Positions 19,404 through 28,902 of a stretch of 64,000 bases of DNA are shown here, piece after piece (position 1 is the stretch's first letter; each line of letters starts with the position of its first letter). The stretch is from assembly GCA_002432865.1 (NCBI GenBank), contig DJGX01000045.1, forward strand, positions 1-64,000, written 5' to 3'. Below the pieces are notes generated by a model. That model worked only from the letters and a program-made list of their open reading frames with translations, did no database searches and was not told the DNA's origin. Position numbers and translations under genes: made by a program. The DNA comes from Cloacimonetes bacterium UBA5835 (GTDB taxonomy: Bacteria > Cloacimonadota > Cloacimonadia > Cloacimonadales > Cloacimonadaceae).

Positions 19404-20738
19404 TTATTCGTTAACGGCAATAACTTTAATAAACATTTTCTCTCCTGCTTCAGGAATAATAATCTGTGAAGCAGAAATATCTGTATATTGATTGATTAGT
19501 TGAGTTCCTGCACTATCAGCATAGAGCATAACTTTATATTTCAGCCCAAAAACAGGCAAACCCAAAGTATCAGTATTAACTGTTTGCCAAGTAAGCAGAA
19601 GAGAGTTTTCTGGCAAAAGTTGCAGAACCAGATTTTGCGGGCTGCTTGGAACAGCAGGCAAAACATTTACCGGAATTTCATAAATAGCTGGAGAATGATT
19701 TTCATCGGAAAGAGAAAACTGGAAAACCGTTTCACCTTTAAATCCAGCATCAGGAATAACTGCTGCCTGTTGTAATGTTTCATCGGGTTCAATGCTGATA
19801 TTTTCTCCGCCGGAAAAATTGATAGTTAAGGCATCCAAATCGGGATCAAAAACTTTTCCCGCCCAGGAAAAAATTCCCTGTTGATTTTGGATTATCGGTA
19901 AGGGTTGAATAGCATCCAAATAGACAGGTGGCGAATTAGTAGCATCCCTTATAACAGAAATTTGTGCATTAAGGGTTCCTCCACTTCCTATTACAGATAT
20001 TTCCGCTATTGTTGTTCCTACAAAACCAGCTACAGGATAAATATTAAGCCACACAGAATCCTGCAAAGTAACCAAGTTCTGAACCAAATTAGCATTAGGA
20101 TGACAGTTGAAATTAAGCGTGCCACTGCCCACTTTAAAATATCTGTTCAGGTTAAGACCCTTTGTAAGATTATCGGAAAAAAGCAATTCCTGCAAAGTAA
20201 GAACTTGATACGGCATTGCATTATTATATTGCATTTGGATGGAACCGGAAGTAACCCAACCAGTATAAGAATAACTACTCTGAGTAAGCATATTGATATT
20301 TTCGCTCTTAAAAACTAAACGGGGTTGGTAACAAGCAGGGAAAAGTCCTGTTATATTCCAAGAAAGACGATAGTTATTACTTAAAGGAGTACCGCTTTTA
20401 GAAAAAGTAAAATTCCAGGTTTTTGCTGCGGGATTTATAGATCTGATATCTTTTATGTAATTTCCATTGAAAGTTGAGCCCCAATCATTGTGAGGAAAAT
20501 AAGCACGAATGTAAGGAAGATTGTTAGGTGGAGGTCCTAAAGGAAAATCATATGTATCTAAACCATCTGCAGCACCTTCACTTTCACCCAAAAATACAGA
20601 TGCACTTATTGAGTCGTCAGAACCCTGGTTAGTAATTGTTAATTTTATCCGCCAATCAGCATACAAATTAATAGATGCACAAATAGCAATAGCTAATAAA
20701 AAAATAAAATGCCTGCATTGCGCAACAGGTTTTTTCAT
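19404..20738 (-). CDS. Secreted protein of unknown function, first gene of the secreted-protein cluster
   Basis: The 444-residue product has an N-terminal signal peptide (hydrophobic stretch around residues 11-25, cleavage near LYA-D). The N-terminal module (about 28-130: SEGAADGLDTYD, PPNNLPY, NDW, YIKDIRS, then a Trp-rich strand) matches in order and spacing a segment near the C-terminus of the 1737-aa protein. The middle resembles cadherin/Ig-like beta domains, and the last ~90 residues are Fn3-like (LLLTWQTVNTD). It ends without a sorting tail. It lies 139 bp upstream of the giant LRR gene in the same direction, so an operon is likely but not certain. Function is unknown beyond an extracytoplasmic location. 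Confidence 0.8.
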   Translation of the reverse strand: MKKPVAQCRHFIFLLAIAICASINLYADWRIKLTITNQGSDDSISASVFLGESEGAADGLDTYDFPLGPPPNNLPYIRAYFPHNDWGSTFNGNYIKDIRSINPAAKTWNFTFSKSGTPLSNNYRLSWNITGLFPACYQPRLVFKSENINMLTQSSYSYTGWVTSGSIQMQYNNAMPYQVLTLQELLFSDNLTKGLNLNRYFKVGSGTLNFNCHPNANLVQNLVTLQDSVWLNIYPVAGFVGTTIAEISVIGSGGTLNAQISVIRDATNSPPVYLDAIQPLPIIQNQQGIFSWAGKVFDPDLDALTINFSGGENISIEPDETLQQAAVIPDAGFKGETVFQFSLSDENHSPAIYEIPVNVLPAVPSSPQNLVLQLLPENSLLLTWQTVNTDTLGLPVFGLKYKVMLYADSAGTQLINQYTDISASQIIIPEAGEKMFIKVIAVNE

Positions 20739-21357
20739 ATAAACCTCTTTCCGACCGAATGTTATACATATCTCTTGAATTACTATTTGCTTTTGTTGTC
20801 AAGTTATTTTTTATGCCTAATAAAATAATATTATTCCAAATAAGGTAGTTAATTACAAATAAAGAAGATGCTAAATAAATAACTACTCAATTAAATTTAA
20901 TTTCATAGTCAAGAGAATTAGCAAGAATTCCCTTTTCATTATTAAGTAAAACTTGTACCTTGCTTAATTGGATGTCGTGCAATTGTCGTGGTGCTACTAG
21001 GCAAATTTACAGAAAACACAACCTCAGCACTACCATAGATAAACAAGCAAGCAAATTGCATAACTGCTCGTTTGGTTTATTATTTTTTTTAAGAAGTGTA
21101 CAGAATCAGATGTTAAGTTTATATAAGCATATATAGTTGTATATAGCGATTCTGAGGCCACTGGATTAAATTTTTAGATAACCCAAGATCAGCATTATGG
21201 GATATTTAGATTTTTTAATTAGAGTGCAGAACAGATAATCTATACGCATTCACAGGATTAGACAATATCAAGTATACTTACCTTAAACACTACAATATTT
21301 TTCTTGACTTATTTTAGGTATTATATAAAAAAAGTAAGATTGACTTAAAGGGGGAAA
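20739..21357. other. Divergent intergenic region
   Basis: About 620 bp between two divergently transcribed units, so it should hold promoters for both. On the reverse strand a TTGACA (20800 region) precedes the 444-aa gene, but a -10 at standard spacing is not clear. On the forward strand TTGACT precedes TATTATAT just before the cyclase gene. It also holds one copy of a dispersed repeat (20966-21040) and a weak 7-bp inverted repeat (CAGAATC 21101-21107, GATTCTG 21148-21154). Confidence 0.4.
20966..21040 (+). repeat. Dispersed intergenic repeat, copy 1
   Basis: The first ~42 bases align with 46509 onward with few mismatches (shared core GTGGTGCT then AAATTT). Both copies end with a CACTACC segment that can pair back to the GTGGTG core, giving a stem-loop. 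It does not code for protein in an obvious way. Confidence 0.5.
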
Positions 21358-24300
21358 GTGATAGTGTCTACAAGTAAATTACTGCCCGGAATGGTTCAGT
21401 GGACTTTAGAGCAAAAAAACCCAGATAATGTCTCCTGTAGTTTTGGTTGCGGTTACCTTTTTTTAGATGTTTGTGGATTTACAAGATTAACTGAGACAGC
21501 TTCTGCGAAGGGTCATTACGGTGTTGAAGTAATAACCAACCTATTAAATGAATATTTTGATCTTTTAAATAGCCAGATAATGCGCGCTGGGGGTCAAATA
21601 ATCAAGTTTGAAGGTGATGCTGTTTTAGCAGCTTTCCCCGATTCAGAAAATGCCTGCCATATTACAATTAAAAAATGCGTGGAAGATATCAAGCAGGGGT
21701 TAAAGAAATTAAACAAGCGCTTAGAAAGTACTTATGGAAGCGATCTTGCCTTTCATAGTAGTATGGGTTTTGGTATCTCCAATATAGTAATTTTGGGAAA
21801 GAACAAAAAGCATTGGGATTATTTTGTTTACAGTCCAATCTTAGCATCTTTATATACGCAATGCGACATAGCTGGAAAAAACGAGTGTTTGGAAACAAAT
21901 GTGTTAATACCAGCTAATGATCAGTATTCATACAACCATAATCAAATTCCACAAAGTTCAGAACTTAGCTATGATCATCTATTTTTCCCTCCAGAAGTTT
22001 TGCAGAGGATATCCTCAGAATCTTTTAGTGGTGAACTTCGTAATGCTGCTATTTTGTTTATCGGCATAAATGCAGAAATATTAATCCGTAAAAGCGATTA
22101 TAAGACCCTGAATAAATATTATTCATCAGTTCAGGACATTGTTTATCGTTTGGGTGGAATGATCAACAAAATTGACTATACCGATAAGGGATTAATTTTG
22201 CTGATCAGTTTTGGCATTTTGCAAACACATATTGATGATATTGAGCGAGCTATTATTTGTGCAAACCAGATCAATAAACTGAAAAGTCCATTAAAAGCCA
22301 AAATAGGGCTCACTTATAGTAATCTCTATGCGGGAATATTAGGAGGACAGCAACGCTACGAATTTGGCATAATCGGCAATGGAGTTAATGTTGCCGCTCG
22401 CTTGATGACTTCTGCAAAGTATGGTCAAATTGTGTTTACAAAAGATATTCTCCCCAGTGTACAAAGCCGTTTTGAAGTTCAATTTTTACGAAAGGATAAA
22501 GTTAAGGGCATTAAAGGGGAACTAGAATTCTATCATATTGTGCGGGAATTACCTGAATATCTAAACAGCTATAAAAAGCAATATGACGATAAAACTCAGG
22601 TATTTTATCAAAATGAGACCGAAAGCATTATCAAAAAGATCGCTTCCAAAAAGCTCTCTCAATTGCTAATCTCAGGAGAGCACGGAACAGGTAAATCTTT
22701 TATAAGCTGGAAAATCATCAGCAGTTTTTACGCTAAAGCCAGCAAAATTGCAATAATCGTTTTGGATGAATTCAACCGTCACGATTTTCTCATTTTACAC
22801 AGAAAGTTCATCAGTAAAAGCTTAGGTATTGATGATCCACTTGCTGAACCTGATAAATTGAAAGAATATCTATATAACCTAATGGATAAGCGCGATTCTG
22901 ATATCCTGTTACAAGCGCTCGGTTTACAAAATCAAGGCTCTAAGCAAATTATTGATAGTGAAAAACACAAAGACCTCGTGCTGCTTTCTCTGTATAAATC
23001 ACTATACATCTTGATGAAAGATCTTGATATCGTCCTTTTGGATAACATTCAATGGCTGGATGATCTTTCTAATCAAATCATACAAAAACGCCTGGAAGAG
23101 GAAACAATTATAACCCCTATCCTGATAATGACATCAACAGATGATTTTAAACATAACAAAAGTAATAGATCAGCCAAAACTGCATACCTAAAACTGGACA
23201 ATTTAGATTACCAAAGCAGTTTTGAGCTAATTCGTTCGCAATTATCTAATATCACACATCAGGCAGTTGATTACATCCTAAATACGGCTGGAGGAAATCC
23301 GCGTTTTATTGTGGAACTTTGTGCTCAAATTCGTTCTCAATTTCCAAATCCAGCAATGCTAATTACAGAATCTGATATTCGTGATATTCAAAATAGAGGG
23401 TTACTTCCCTTAAGTGTAGAAAATCTGTTTATGATTAAATATGATTCACTTAGTGCAGACGCCAAAGATATGCTAAAAAAGGCATCTATTATAGGAAAAG
23501 GTTTCACTTTGGATGAAATAGTGGAAACTCAGAAAAGCATCAACCAAAATGAAATAGTCCCTATTATAAATGAACTTCAGAAAAAAGAAATAATCGATAT
23601 CACGGAACTATCTCCCGAAGTTCAATATCTTTTTAATAATGTATTGATGAGGCAAGCTATTTATTCTACAATTCTATTAAGTGAAAAGGTGTCGCTACAT
23701 AATAGGGTAGCTTTATTTTATGAAGAAAAATACGCAGGCTGGACTTCTCAACACAGTGAGCTGCTTGCCTACCATTTTCATTTAGGTGAAAATAAAGAAA
23801 AAGCACTGCATTATTCACTGCTGGCAGCTGAACAGAATTATAAAATTAGTAACTATGGAGAGGCAATCTACTATTATCAAATAGCTCTGCAAAATACAGA
23901 TGATTCTGAACAACTGAATTCCATTATTTTGGCTATTATAGATTCTCAGCTTTATCTGGGAGAAGTGGATAAGGCAAAAATGTATCTGGAAAACATTCAA
24001 GTGTTGGAGATTAGGAATGCTGACGAAATAAGTAAATATCATTTTCTCCGTTTAAGAATTTATTACTTGGAAGGAAATTATGAAGAAGTGCTGAATTATC
24101 TATCTCAAATAAACTTCTATACAGGAATATATGGAGATCAGATACAACTTTATCAGCTAGATTGTCTTTATAAACTGTTTCGCATAGATGAATTTTCTAC
24201 TTTGATGAAAAAATTAAAACAAGAATACCTAAAGCAAGCTGCTACACTTCTGAAGGATAAGCAACAAAAAACTACACTTACATCTCTATTAAATATTTAT

Positions 24301-25248
24301 AAACAAATCCCTGATGAAAAAACAACAGCAGAACAAAGACACTATCTATATCTCTTGCTAAAACTGGAAGCAATCCAAGCAAACCATTTTCTGAACACAG
24401 GACAGTATAAAGAAGCAGTTACTTCGCTTAAATTTCAATATAATCTGGCAAAAGCTCTGAAGGATGATCTTTCTATGCGTATCGCCTGTGGTGGTTTAGG
24501 AATTGTTTATACCAGAATGGGAAAATTAGATGAGGCACATCAGGCATATATTGAAGCAATCAATATTGCCGATAAAATCAGTGATCGCTTTGGCTATGCA
24601 AAAGTACTTGCCGATATGGCAACTTTGCATAGAAGAATGGGAAATCATAAACAGGCATTGGATAATTTCCAGCGCAGCTTGAAGATATTTGAATCTCTGG
24701 GAAATCTTGTGTTGCAAGGTTTTGTGTTACACGGAATTGGCGAAGTTCTTATTCACGAAGAAAAATATGATGAATCCCTAGTATATTTTCGCAAAGCACT
24801 GAAAATAGCTAAACAGTGCAATGACCTCTTTGGTATTTCATTTGAACAGGATGCTATTGGCGACATTCTGTTTCAGAATGGAAAAATTACGGAAGCAAAA
24901 ACACTCTATCACAAAAATTTGAAGTTACAAAAAAAAATTGGCGATACGGAAGGGATCGCTCATACCTATGGAAACCTAGGAAATGTTGCCAGAGCAGAAA
25001 ATAACCTTCCTCTCGCTATGGAATATTATAACAAAAATATAGCTATGACAGCTGAAATAGGAGATCTGGACGGAAATGGAAGGGGCTACTATAATCTAGC
25101 AGGTATCTATGAAATTATGAAGGATAAAGATAAATTCGTAGAATTATTGAACAAATCCATAGAGTGCTTTCAAAAAGCAGGTTCGGTACAATATCTGGAA
25201 TTGGCTAAACAGAGACTGCAGGAATTTGAAAGGGGGTCTGAAGTCTAA
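21358..25248 (+). CDS. Tandem class III nucleotide cyclase with ATPase and TPR domains (soluble adenylyl cyclase-like)
   Basis: The 1296-residue cytoplasmic protein has two class III cyclase homology domains (about 23-190 and 218-395), an NTPase domain (P-loop GEHGTGKS near 440, Walker B VLLDNIQWLD near 558) and a long C-terminal TPR region (about 830-1290). This is the layout of mammalian soluble adenylyl cyclase. Domain 1 has both metal-binding Asp (Asp37, Asp87) and the adenine-selecting Lys83 (IIKFEGD). Domain 2 lacks the metal Asp but has the transition-state Asn344 and Arg348 (VNVAAR). The halves could therefore build one composite site making cAMP from ATP; activity is inferred. The start is ambiguous: GTG at 21358 is only 3 bases from the GGGGG site, while GTG at 21364 is 9 bases away and may be the true start. 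No terminator was seen downstream. Confidence 0.9.
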   Translation: MIVSTSKLLPGMVQWTLEQKNPDNVSCSFGCGYLFLDVCGFTRLTETASAKGHYGVEVITNLLNEYFDLLNSQIMRAGGQIIKFEGDAVLAAFPDSENACHITIKKCVEDIKQGLKKLNKRLESTYGSDLAFHSSMGFGISNIVILGKNKKHWDYFVYSPILASLYTQCDIAGKNECLETNVLIPANDQYSYNHNQIPQSSELSYDHLFFPPEVLQRISSESFSGELRNAAILFIGINAEILIRKSDYKTLNKYYSSVQDIVYRLGGMINKIDYTDKGLILLISFGILQTHIDDIERAIICANQINKLKSPLKAKIGLTYSNLYAGILGGQQRYEFGIIGNGVNVAARLMTSAKYGQIVFTKDILPSVQSRFEVQFLRKDKVKGIKGELEFYHIVRELPEYLNSYKKQYDDKTQVFYQNETESIIKKIASKKLSQLLISGEHGTGKSFISWKIISSFYAKASKIAIIVLDEFNRHDFLILHRKFISKSLGIDDPLAEPDKLKEYLYNLMDKRDSDILLQALGLQNQGSKQIIDSEKHKDLVLLSLYKSLYILMKDLDIVLLDNIQWLDDLSNQIIQKRLEEETIITPILIMTSTDDFKHNKSNRSAKTAYLKLDNLDYQSSFELIRSQLSNITHQAVDYILNTAGGNPRFIVELCAQIRSQFPNPAMLITESDIRDIQNRGLLPLSVENLFMIKYDSLSADAKDMLKKASIIGKGFTLDEIVETQKSINQNEIVPIINELQKKEIIDITELSPEVQYLFNNVLMRQAIYSTILLSEKVSLHNRVALFYEEKYAGWTSQHSELLAYHFHLGENKEKALHYSLLAAEQNYKISNYGEAIYYYQIALQNTDDSEQLNSIILAIIDSQLYLGEVDKAKMYLENIQVLEIRNADEISKYHFLRLRIYYLEGNYEEVLNYLSQINFYTGIYGDQIQLYQLDCLYKLFRIDEFSTLMKKLKQEYLKQAATLLKDKQQKTTLTSLLNIYKQIPDEKTTAEQRHYLYLLLKLEAIQANHFLNTGQYKEAVTSLKFQYNLAKALKDDLSMRIACGGLGIVYTRMGKLDEAHQAYIEAINIADKISDRFGYAKVLADMATLHRRMGNHKQALDNFQRSLKIFESLGNLVLQGFVLHGIGEVLIHEEKYDESLVYFRKALKIAKQCNDLFGISFEQDAIGDILFQNGKITEAKTLYHKNLKLQKKIGDTEGIAHTYGNLGNVARAENNLPLAMEYYNKNIAMTAEIGDLDGNGRGYYNLAGIYEIMKDKDKFVELLNKSIECFQKAGSVQYLELAKQRLQEFERGSEV

Positions 25249-25683
25249 AGGATTTGGGATCTGGATGTAAATCTTGCTGGTAATTTTCTTCCTCGTTAAC
25301 CACCCAAAAATACTCGTGAAGTTAGTTGGAAGATCTCGGAAACTTTATAACTCTGCCTCCAGGAAACGAAGAAGATATCGTTCTTCTTGTAAATCAGAAA
25401 GCGTTTTGATAACTTTGTCTTTGCCTATAACTTGAAAAACCCCCAACTTTATGACAGCTTTATGTGTTTTATTTATTAATTACAATCGTTATGAGCCATC
25501 TATACTAAACAAATTATAGGAATGCGTGAAAGTTACTTTGGCAGAAACGATTTTAGTTTCTTCGATGTCCTTATTTTTGATACTTTTTTTAGATTAACCT
25601 TATTATATATTTACTTGACTTAAATATCCACTATGAAAAGAGTGCAAAATAATAAAGTAAGTTATTATTAAAGGAGCATCCTT
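25249..25683. other. Intergenic region upstream of the tricorn-like gene
   Basis: About 435 bp without a convincing gene. A short reverse reading frame at 25345-25446 has protein-like composition (see its own entry). A TTGACT near 25616 lies about 65 bases before the next gene, but no clear -10 follows at the usual spacing. AAAGGAGC precedes the ATG at 25684. Confidence 0.4.
25345..25446 (-). pseudogene. Possible gene remnant or small ORF
   Basis: On the reverse strand a TTG-started frame encodes 33 residues (VIGKDKVIKTLSDLQEER then YLLRFLEAEL) with a charged, helical, protein-like composition. The frame is open about 11 codons further upstream without an ATG, and there is no good ribosome-binding site. 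It could be the end of a decayed gene. The family is not recognised, and chance is possible at this length. Confidence 0.25.
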
Positions 25684-28600
25684 ATGAACGCGTATTATCG
25701 TCAACCTGCCATTTATAAAGATCAAGTGGTCTTTATTGCTGAAGATGACCTCTGGACTTTTAGCTTAAAAGATGAAGTTGCCAGGCGCTTAACTGCCAAT
25801 TTAGGTATGATTCGCAATCCCCAATTTTCTCCTGATGGTAAGCAAATTGCGTTTACCAGTACAGAAGAAGGAACTTCCGAAATTTATATAATGCCTTCCG
25901 AGGGTGGCGAAGCAAAACGCTTAACTTATTTGGGAGCTTATCTTTATACACTTGGATGGAAAGGCAGCAAGATTATTTTCGCTTCTTCTCACAGTTCTTA
26001 TCTCCAAGGTTATTACAAACTTTACGAAATTGATTGTGAAGGCGGAGCTCCGGTTGAATTACCTTATGGAAGGGCAACCGATATTTCTTTTGGAGAGAAA
26101 GGAGTTGTTTTAGGTAGAAATACAGGCAATCCTGCAAGGTGGAAAAGATATCGGGGTGGAACTGCCGGCTATATTTTGATTGATAAAAATGGCGATGGCA
26201 AATTCAAGAAGCTGATTGACCTGAAAGGAAATTTTGCTCATCCGATGTGGATTGGCAACCGGATTTATTTTATCTGTGACCACGAAGGTATTGGCAATAT
26301 TTATTCTTGCACCCCAGAGGGCAAAGACCTGCAAAAACACAGCCAGCATAAGGATTTTTATGCCCGCGGCGCTTATAGCGATGGAAAAAATATTATCTGG
26401 CACGCGGGAGCAGAGCTTTGGTTGATGGATGTTAAAGAAAACAAACCCCGGAAATTGTCTTTTGCTTATAGCAGTCCGATGGTTCAGAGGCAACGCAAAT
26501 TTGTTAGTCCGCCCAAAAATCTGGAAAATGTATATCTTTCACCTGATGGTGGTTCCGTTTCTTTAGAATTACGCGGAAAGGCATTAGTAAGTGGAAATTG
26601 GGAAGGCAGTGTGCAACAATATGGTTGGCATCAAGGAGTGCGTTATCGTCTGCCCCAAATTTTGCCAGATGGAAAACATCTGCTATTGCTGTCTGATGAA
26701 CCTGGCTATGAGCGTTTTGAAATTCACCCTTTACGCAAGGATTTTGAAAAGGTTACCGAAGAAGTAGTGATTATTGATAATCCCGATTTGGGCAGAGTTA
26801 CATCTTTTGTCCCTGCTCCCAAGGGTTCTCTGGTGGCTATTGAAAACCACCGGTGCGAGCTGATTATTATGGATTTGGAAAGCAAAGAATTTAAAACCAT
26901 AGACCGGAACGAATTTGGTCTAATTTGGGAACTTAATTGGTCTCCGGATGGACGCTGGCTAACTTATAGCAATAATCGTGACCGCAACACCCGGCATATT
27001 ATTATCTGGGATAGTAAAGAAAATCAATTGCATATAGTAAGTAAACCTGTGTTAAATGATACCGCTCCTGTTTTTGATCCGGAAGGAAAGTATCTCTATT
27101 TTGTGTCGGTGCGCAATTTAAATCCTTTACCGGATGGCATTCAGTTTGATTTCATCTACCCCAATTCCTATAAGCCCTATTTAATTCCGCTGAAAAAAGA
27201 GCTGCGCTCTCCTTTTATTCAGGAACCGAAACCCTTTGAAGCAAAACCGGAAACCCCTAAAAAAGATGAGAAAAAAGAAGAAAAAGAACCCAAAGACGAA
27301 ATTAAACCAGTAGAAATTGATTTTGACGGGATATATGATCGCGTAATAGAATTTCCTGTTTCGTCCGGAATGTATGGTGGTTTGAGCGCGATCAAAGACC
27401 GCTTGTTTTATGTGAATATGCCTCTGGAAAACAGGGCGGAAGATGATAACAAGTTTGATTTGATGTGCTATGATTTGAACAAACTGGAGAGCTGGACTTA
27501 TGCCAAAGATATTACAGGTTATCATATCTGCCTGGATGGTTCTGCTCTTTTAATTCGCCAAAAGGATAAACTCCGTGTCATTTCTACTAAACTTGAACCC
27601 AAAGCTGACTTGCCTGCAGAGGCAACACCCGGAAAAAAGAGCGGTTATATTGATTTGAACCGTTTTTCTGTGGAAATTGTACCTATACAAGAATGGCAAC
27701 AAATGTTTAAAGAAGCCTGGCGTTTACAAACACAACAATATTGGGTGGAAGATATGGCAGGGATTAACTGGCAAAAGGTTTTTGATCGCTATTATCCATT
27801 AGTTGAGCGTTGTGCCTGCAGAAGTGATTTTTCCGATTTGATGTGGGAAGTGCAAGGTGAATTGGGCACCAGCCATTGTTACGAATTTGGCGGGGACTAT
27901 CGTCAAAGTCCAAATTATAGAATCGGTAAATTGGGCATTGATTATCGCTATAATGCTCGCAAAAAGGGCTATGAAATAATCCGTATTTTAAAAGGAGACC
28001 ATTGGCTAGGCGAAAACCGTTCACCTTTTATGAACCCGGGTATAAATGTTTCCGAGGGTTGGATAATTAAAGCCGTAAACGGAATTCCTGTCACTAAAAC
28101 GATTCCTCCGGAAAGGTTAACTCTAAATTTGGCAGGACAACAAGTGCAGTTGACCGTTTCCAGTCCCGACGACAAAGAAGAAAAAGTGGTAACTGTGCCT
28201 ACAATGAAAGATGAATCGCAAGCCCGTTATCGTGATTGGGTAGAAGGTAATCGTGAGTATGTCCACAATGCCTCTAAAGGTAAACTGGGTTATGTCCACA
28301 TTCCGGATATGCAAAAAGATGGCTTAATTGAATTTCATCGCTATTTTCTGGCAGAAGTGGATTATGAAGGACTGATTATTGATGTCCGTAATAATGGAGG
28401 TGGCAGCGTTTCCGGATTGCTTTTACAAAAATTGGCTCGTAAAAGAATCGGCTACGATAAAACCCGTTGGTGGGATGATAATCCTTATTTGGACAATGCT
28501 CCAATGGGTCCTATGGTTTGTATCACGGATGAACATGCCGGTAGCGATGGCGATATTTTCTCCCACAGTTTCAAACTTTTGGGTTTGGGAAAACTGATTG

Positions 28601-28887
28601 GTAAAAGAACTTGGGGGGGAGTAATCGGAATTTGGCCCAGGCATTGGCTGGTGGATGGAACAATTACTACTCAACCGGAATTCAGTTGTTGGTTCAAAGA
28701 TGTCGGTTGGGGTGTGGAAAATTATGGAACCGATCCCGATATTGAAGTGGATATTATGCCTCAGGATTATGTTCAGGGAAAAGATCCGCAACTGGATGTT
28801 GCTATCAAAACCTGCCTGGCAGAAATAAAGAAAAACCCTCCGCTGAAACCCGATTTTGGGAAAATCCCGCGTAAGACATTGCCCTAA
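25684..28887 (+). CDS. Tricorn-type serine protease (peptidase family S41)
   Basis: A 1067-residue protein with the tricorn architecture: N-terminal six- and seven-bladed propeller regions built of WD40-like/TolB-like repeats (FSPDGKQIAFTS, SPDGRWLTYS), a Lys/Glu-rich linker near 510-545, a PDZ-like domain (about 790-840) and a C-terminal S41 protease core. Catalytic residues are in place: His731 (GTSHCYEF), Ser954 (AGSDGDIF) and Glu1012 (GVENYGTDPD), close to archaeal tricorn 746, 965 and 1023. There is no signal peptide, so it is probably cytoplasmic and degrades oligopeptides released by larger proteases. The ATG has an AAAGGAG site. It is monocistronic; a likely terminator lies at 29012. 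GC- and CGC-type codons look somewhat commoner than in its neighbours. Confidence 0.92.
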   Translation: MNAYYRQPAIYKDQVVFIAEDDLWTFSLKDEVARRLTANLGMIRNPQFSPDGKQIAFTSTEEGTSEIYIMPSEGGEAKRLTYLGAYLYTLGWKGSKIIFASSHSSYLQGYYKLYEIDCEGGAPVELPYGRATDISFGEKGVVLGRNTGNPARWKRYRGGTAGYILIDKNGDGKFKKLIDLKGNFAHPMWIGNRIYFICDHEGIGNIYSCTPEGKDLQKHSQHKDFYARGAYSDGKNIIWHAGAELWLMDVKENKPRKLSFAYSSPMVQRQRKFVSPPKNLENVYLSPDGGSVSLELRGKALVSGNWEGSVQQYGWHQGVRYRLPQILPDGKHLLLLSDEPGYERFEIHPLRKDFEKVTEEVVIIDNPDLGRVTSFVPAPKGSLVAIENHRCELIIMDLESKEFKTIDRNEFGLIWELNWSPDGRWLTYSNNRDRNTRHIIIWDSKENQLHIVSKPVLNDTAPVFDPEGKYLYFVSVRNLNPLPDGIQFDFIYPNSYKPYLIPLKKELRSPFIQEPKPFEAKPETPKKDEKKEEKEPKDEIKPVEIDFDGIYDRVIEFPVSSGMYGGLSAIKDRLFYVNMPLENRAEDDNKFDLMCYDLNKLESWTYAKDITGYHICLDGSALLIRQKDKLRVISTKLEPKADLPAEATPGKKSGYIDLNRFSVEIVPIQEWQQMFKEAWRLQTQQYWVEDMAGINWQKVFDRYYPLVERCACRSDFSDLMWEVQGELGTSHCYEFGGDYRQSPNYRIGKLGIDYRYNARKKGYEIIRILKGDHWLGENRSPFMNPGINVSEGWIIKAVNGIPVTKTIPPERLTLNLAGQQVQLTVSSPDDKEEKVVTVPTMKDESQARYRDWVEGNREYVHNASKGKLGYVHIPDMQKDGLIEFHRYFLAEVDYEGLIIDVRNNGGGSVSGLLLQKLARKRIGYDKTRWWDDNPYLDNAPMGPMVCITDEHAGSDGDIFSHSFKLLGLGKLIGKRTWGGVIGIWPRHWLVDGTITTQPEFSCWFKDVGWGVENYGTDPDIEVDIMPQDYVQGKDPQLDVAIKTCLAEIKKNPPLKPDFGKIPRKTLP

Positions 28888-28902
28888 AATACCGAAAATA
28901 TT

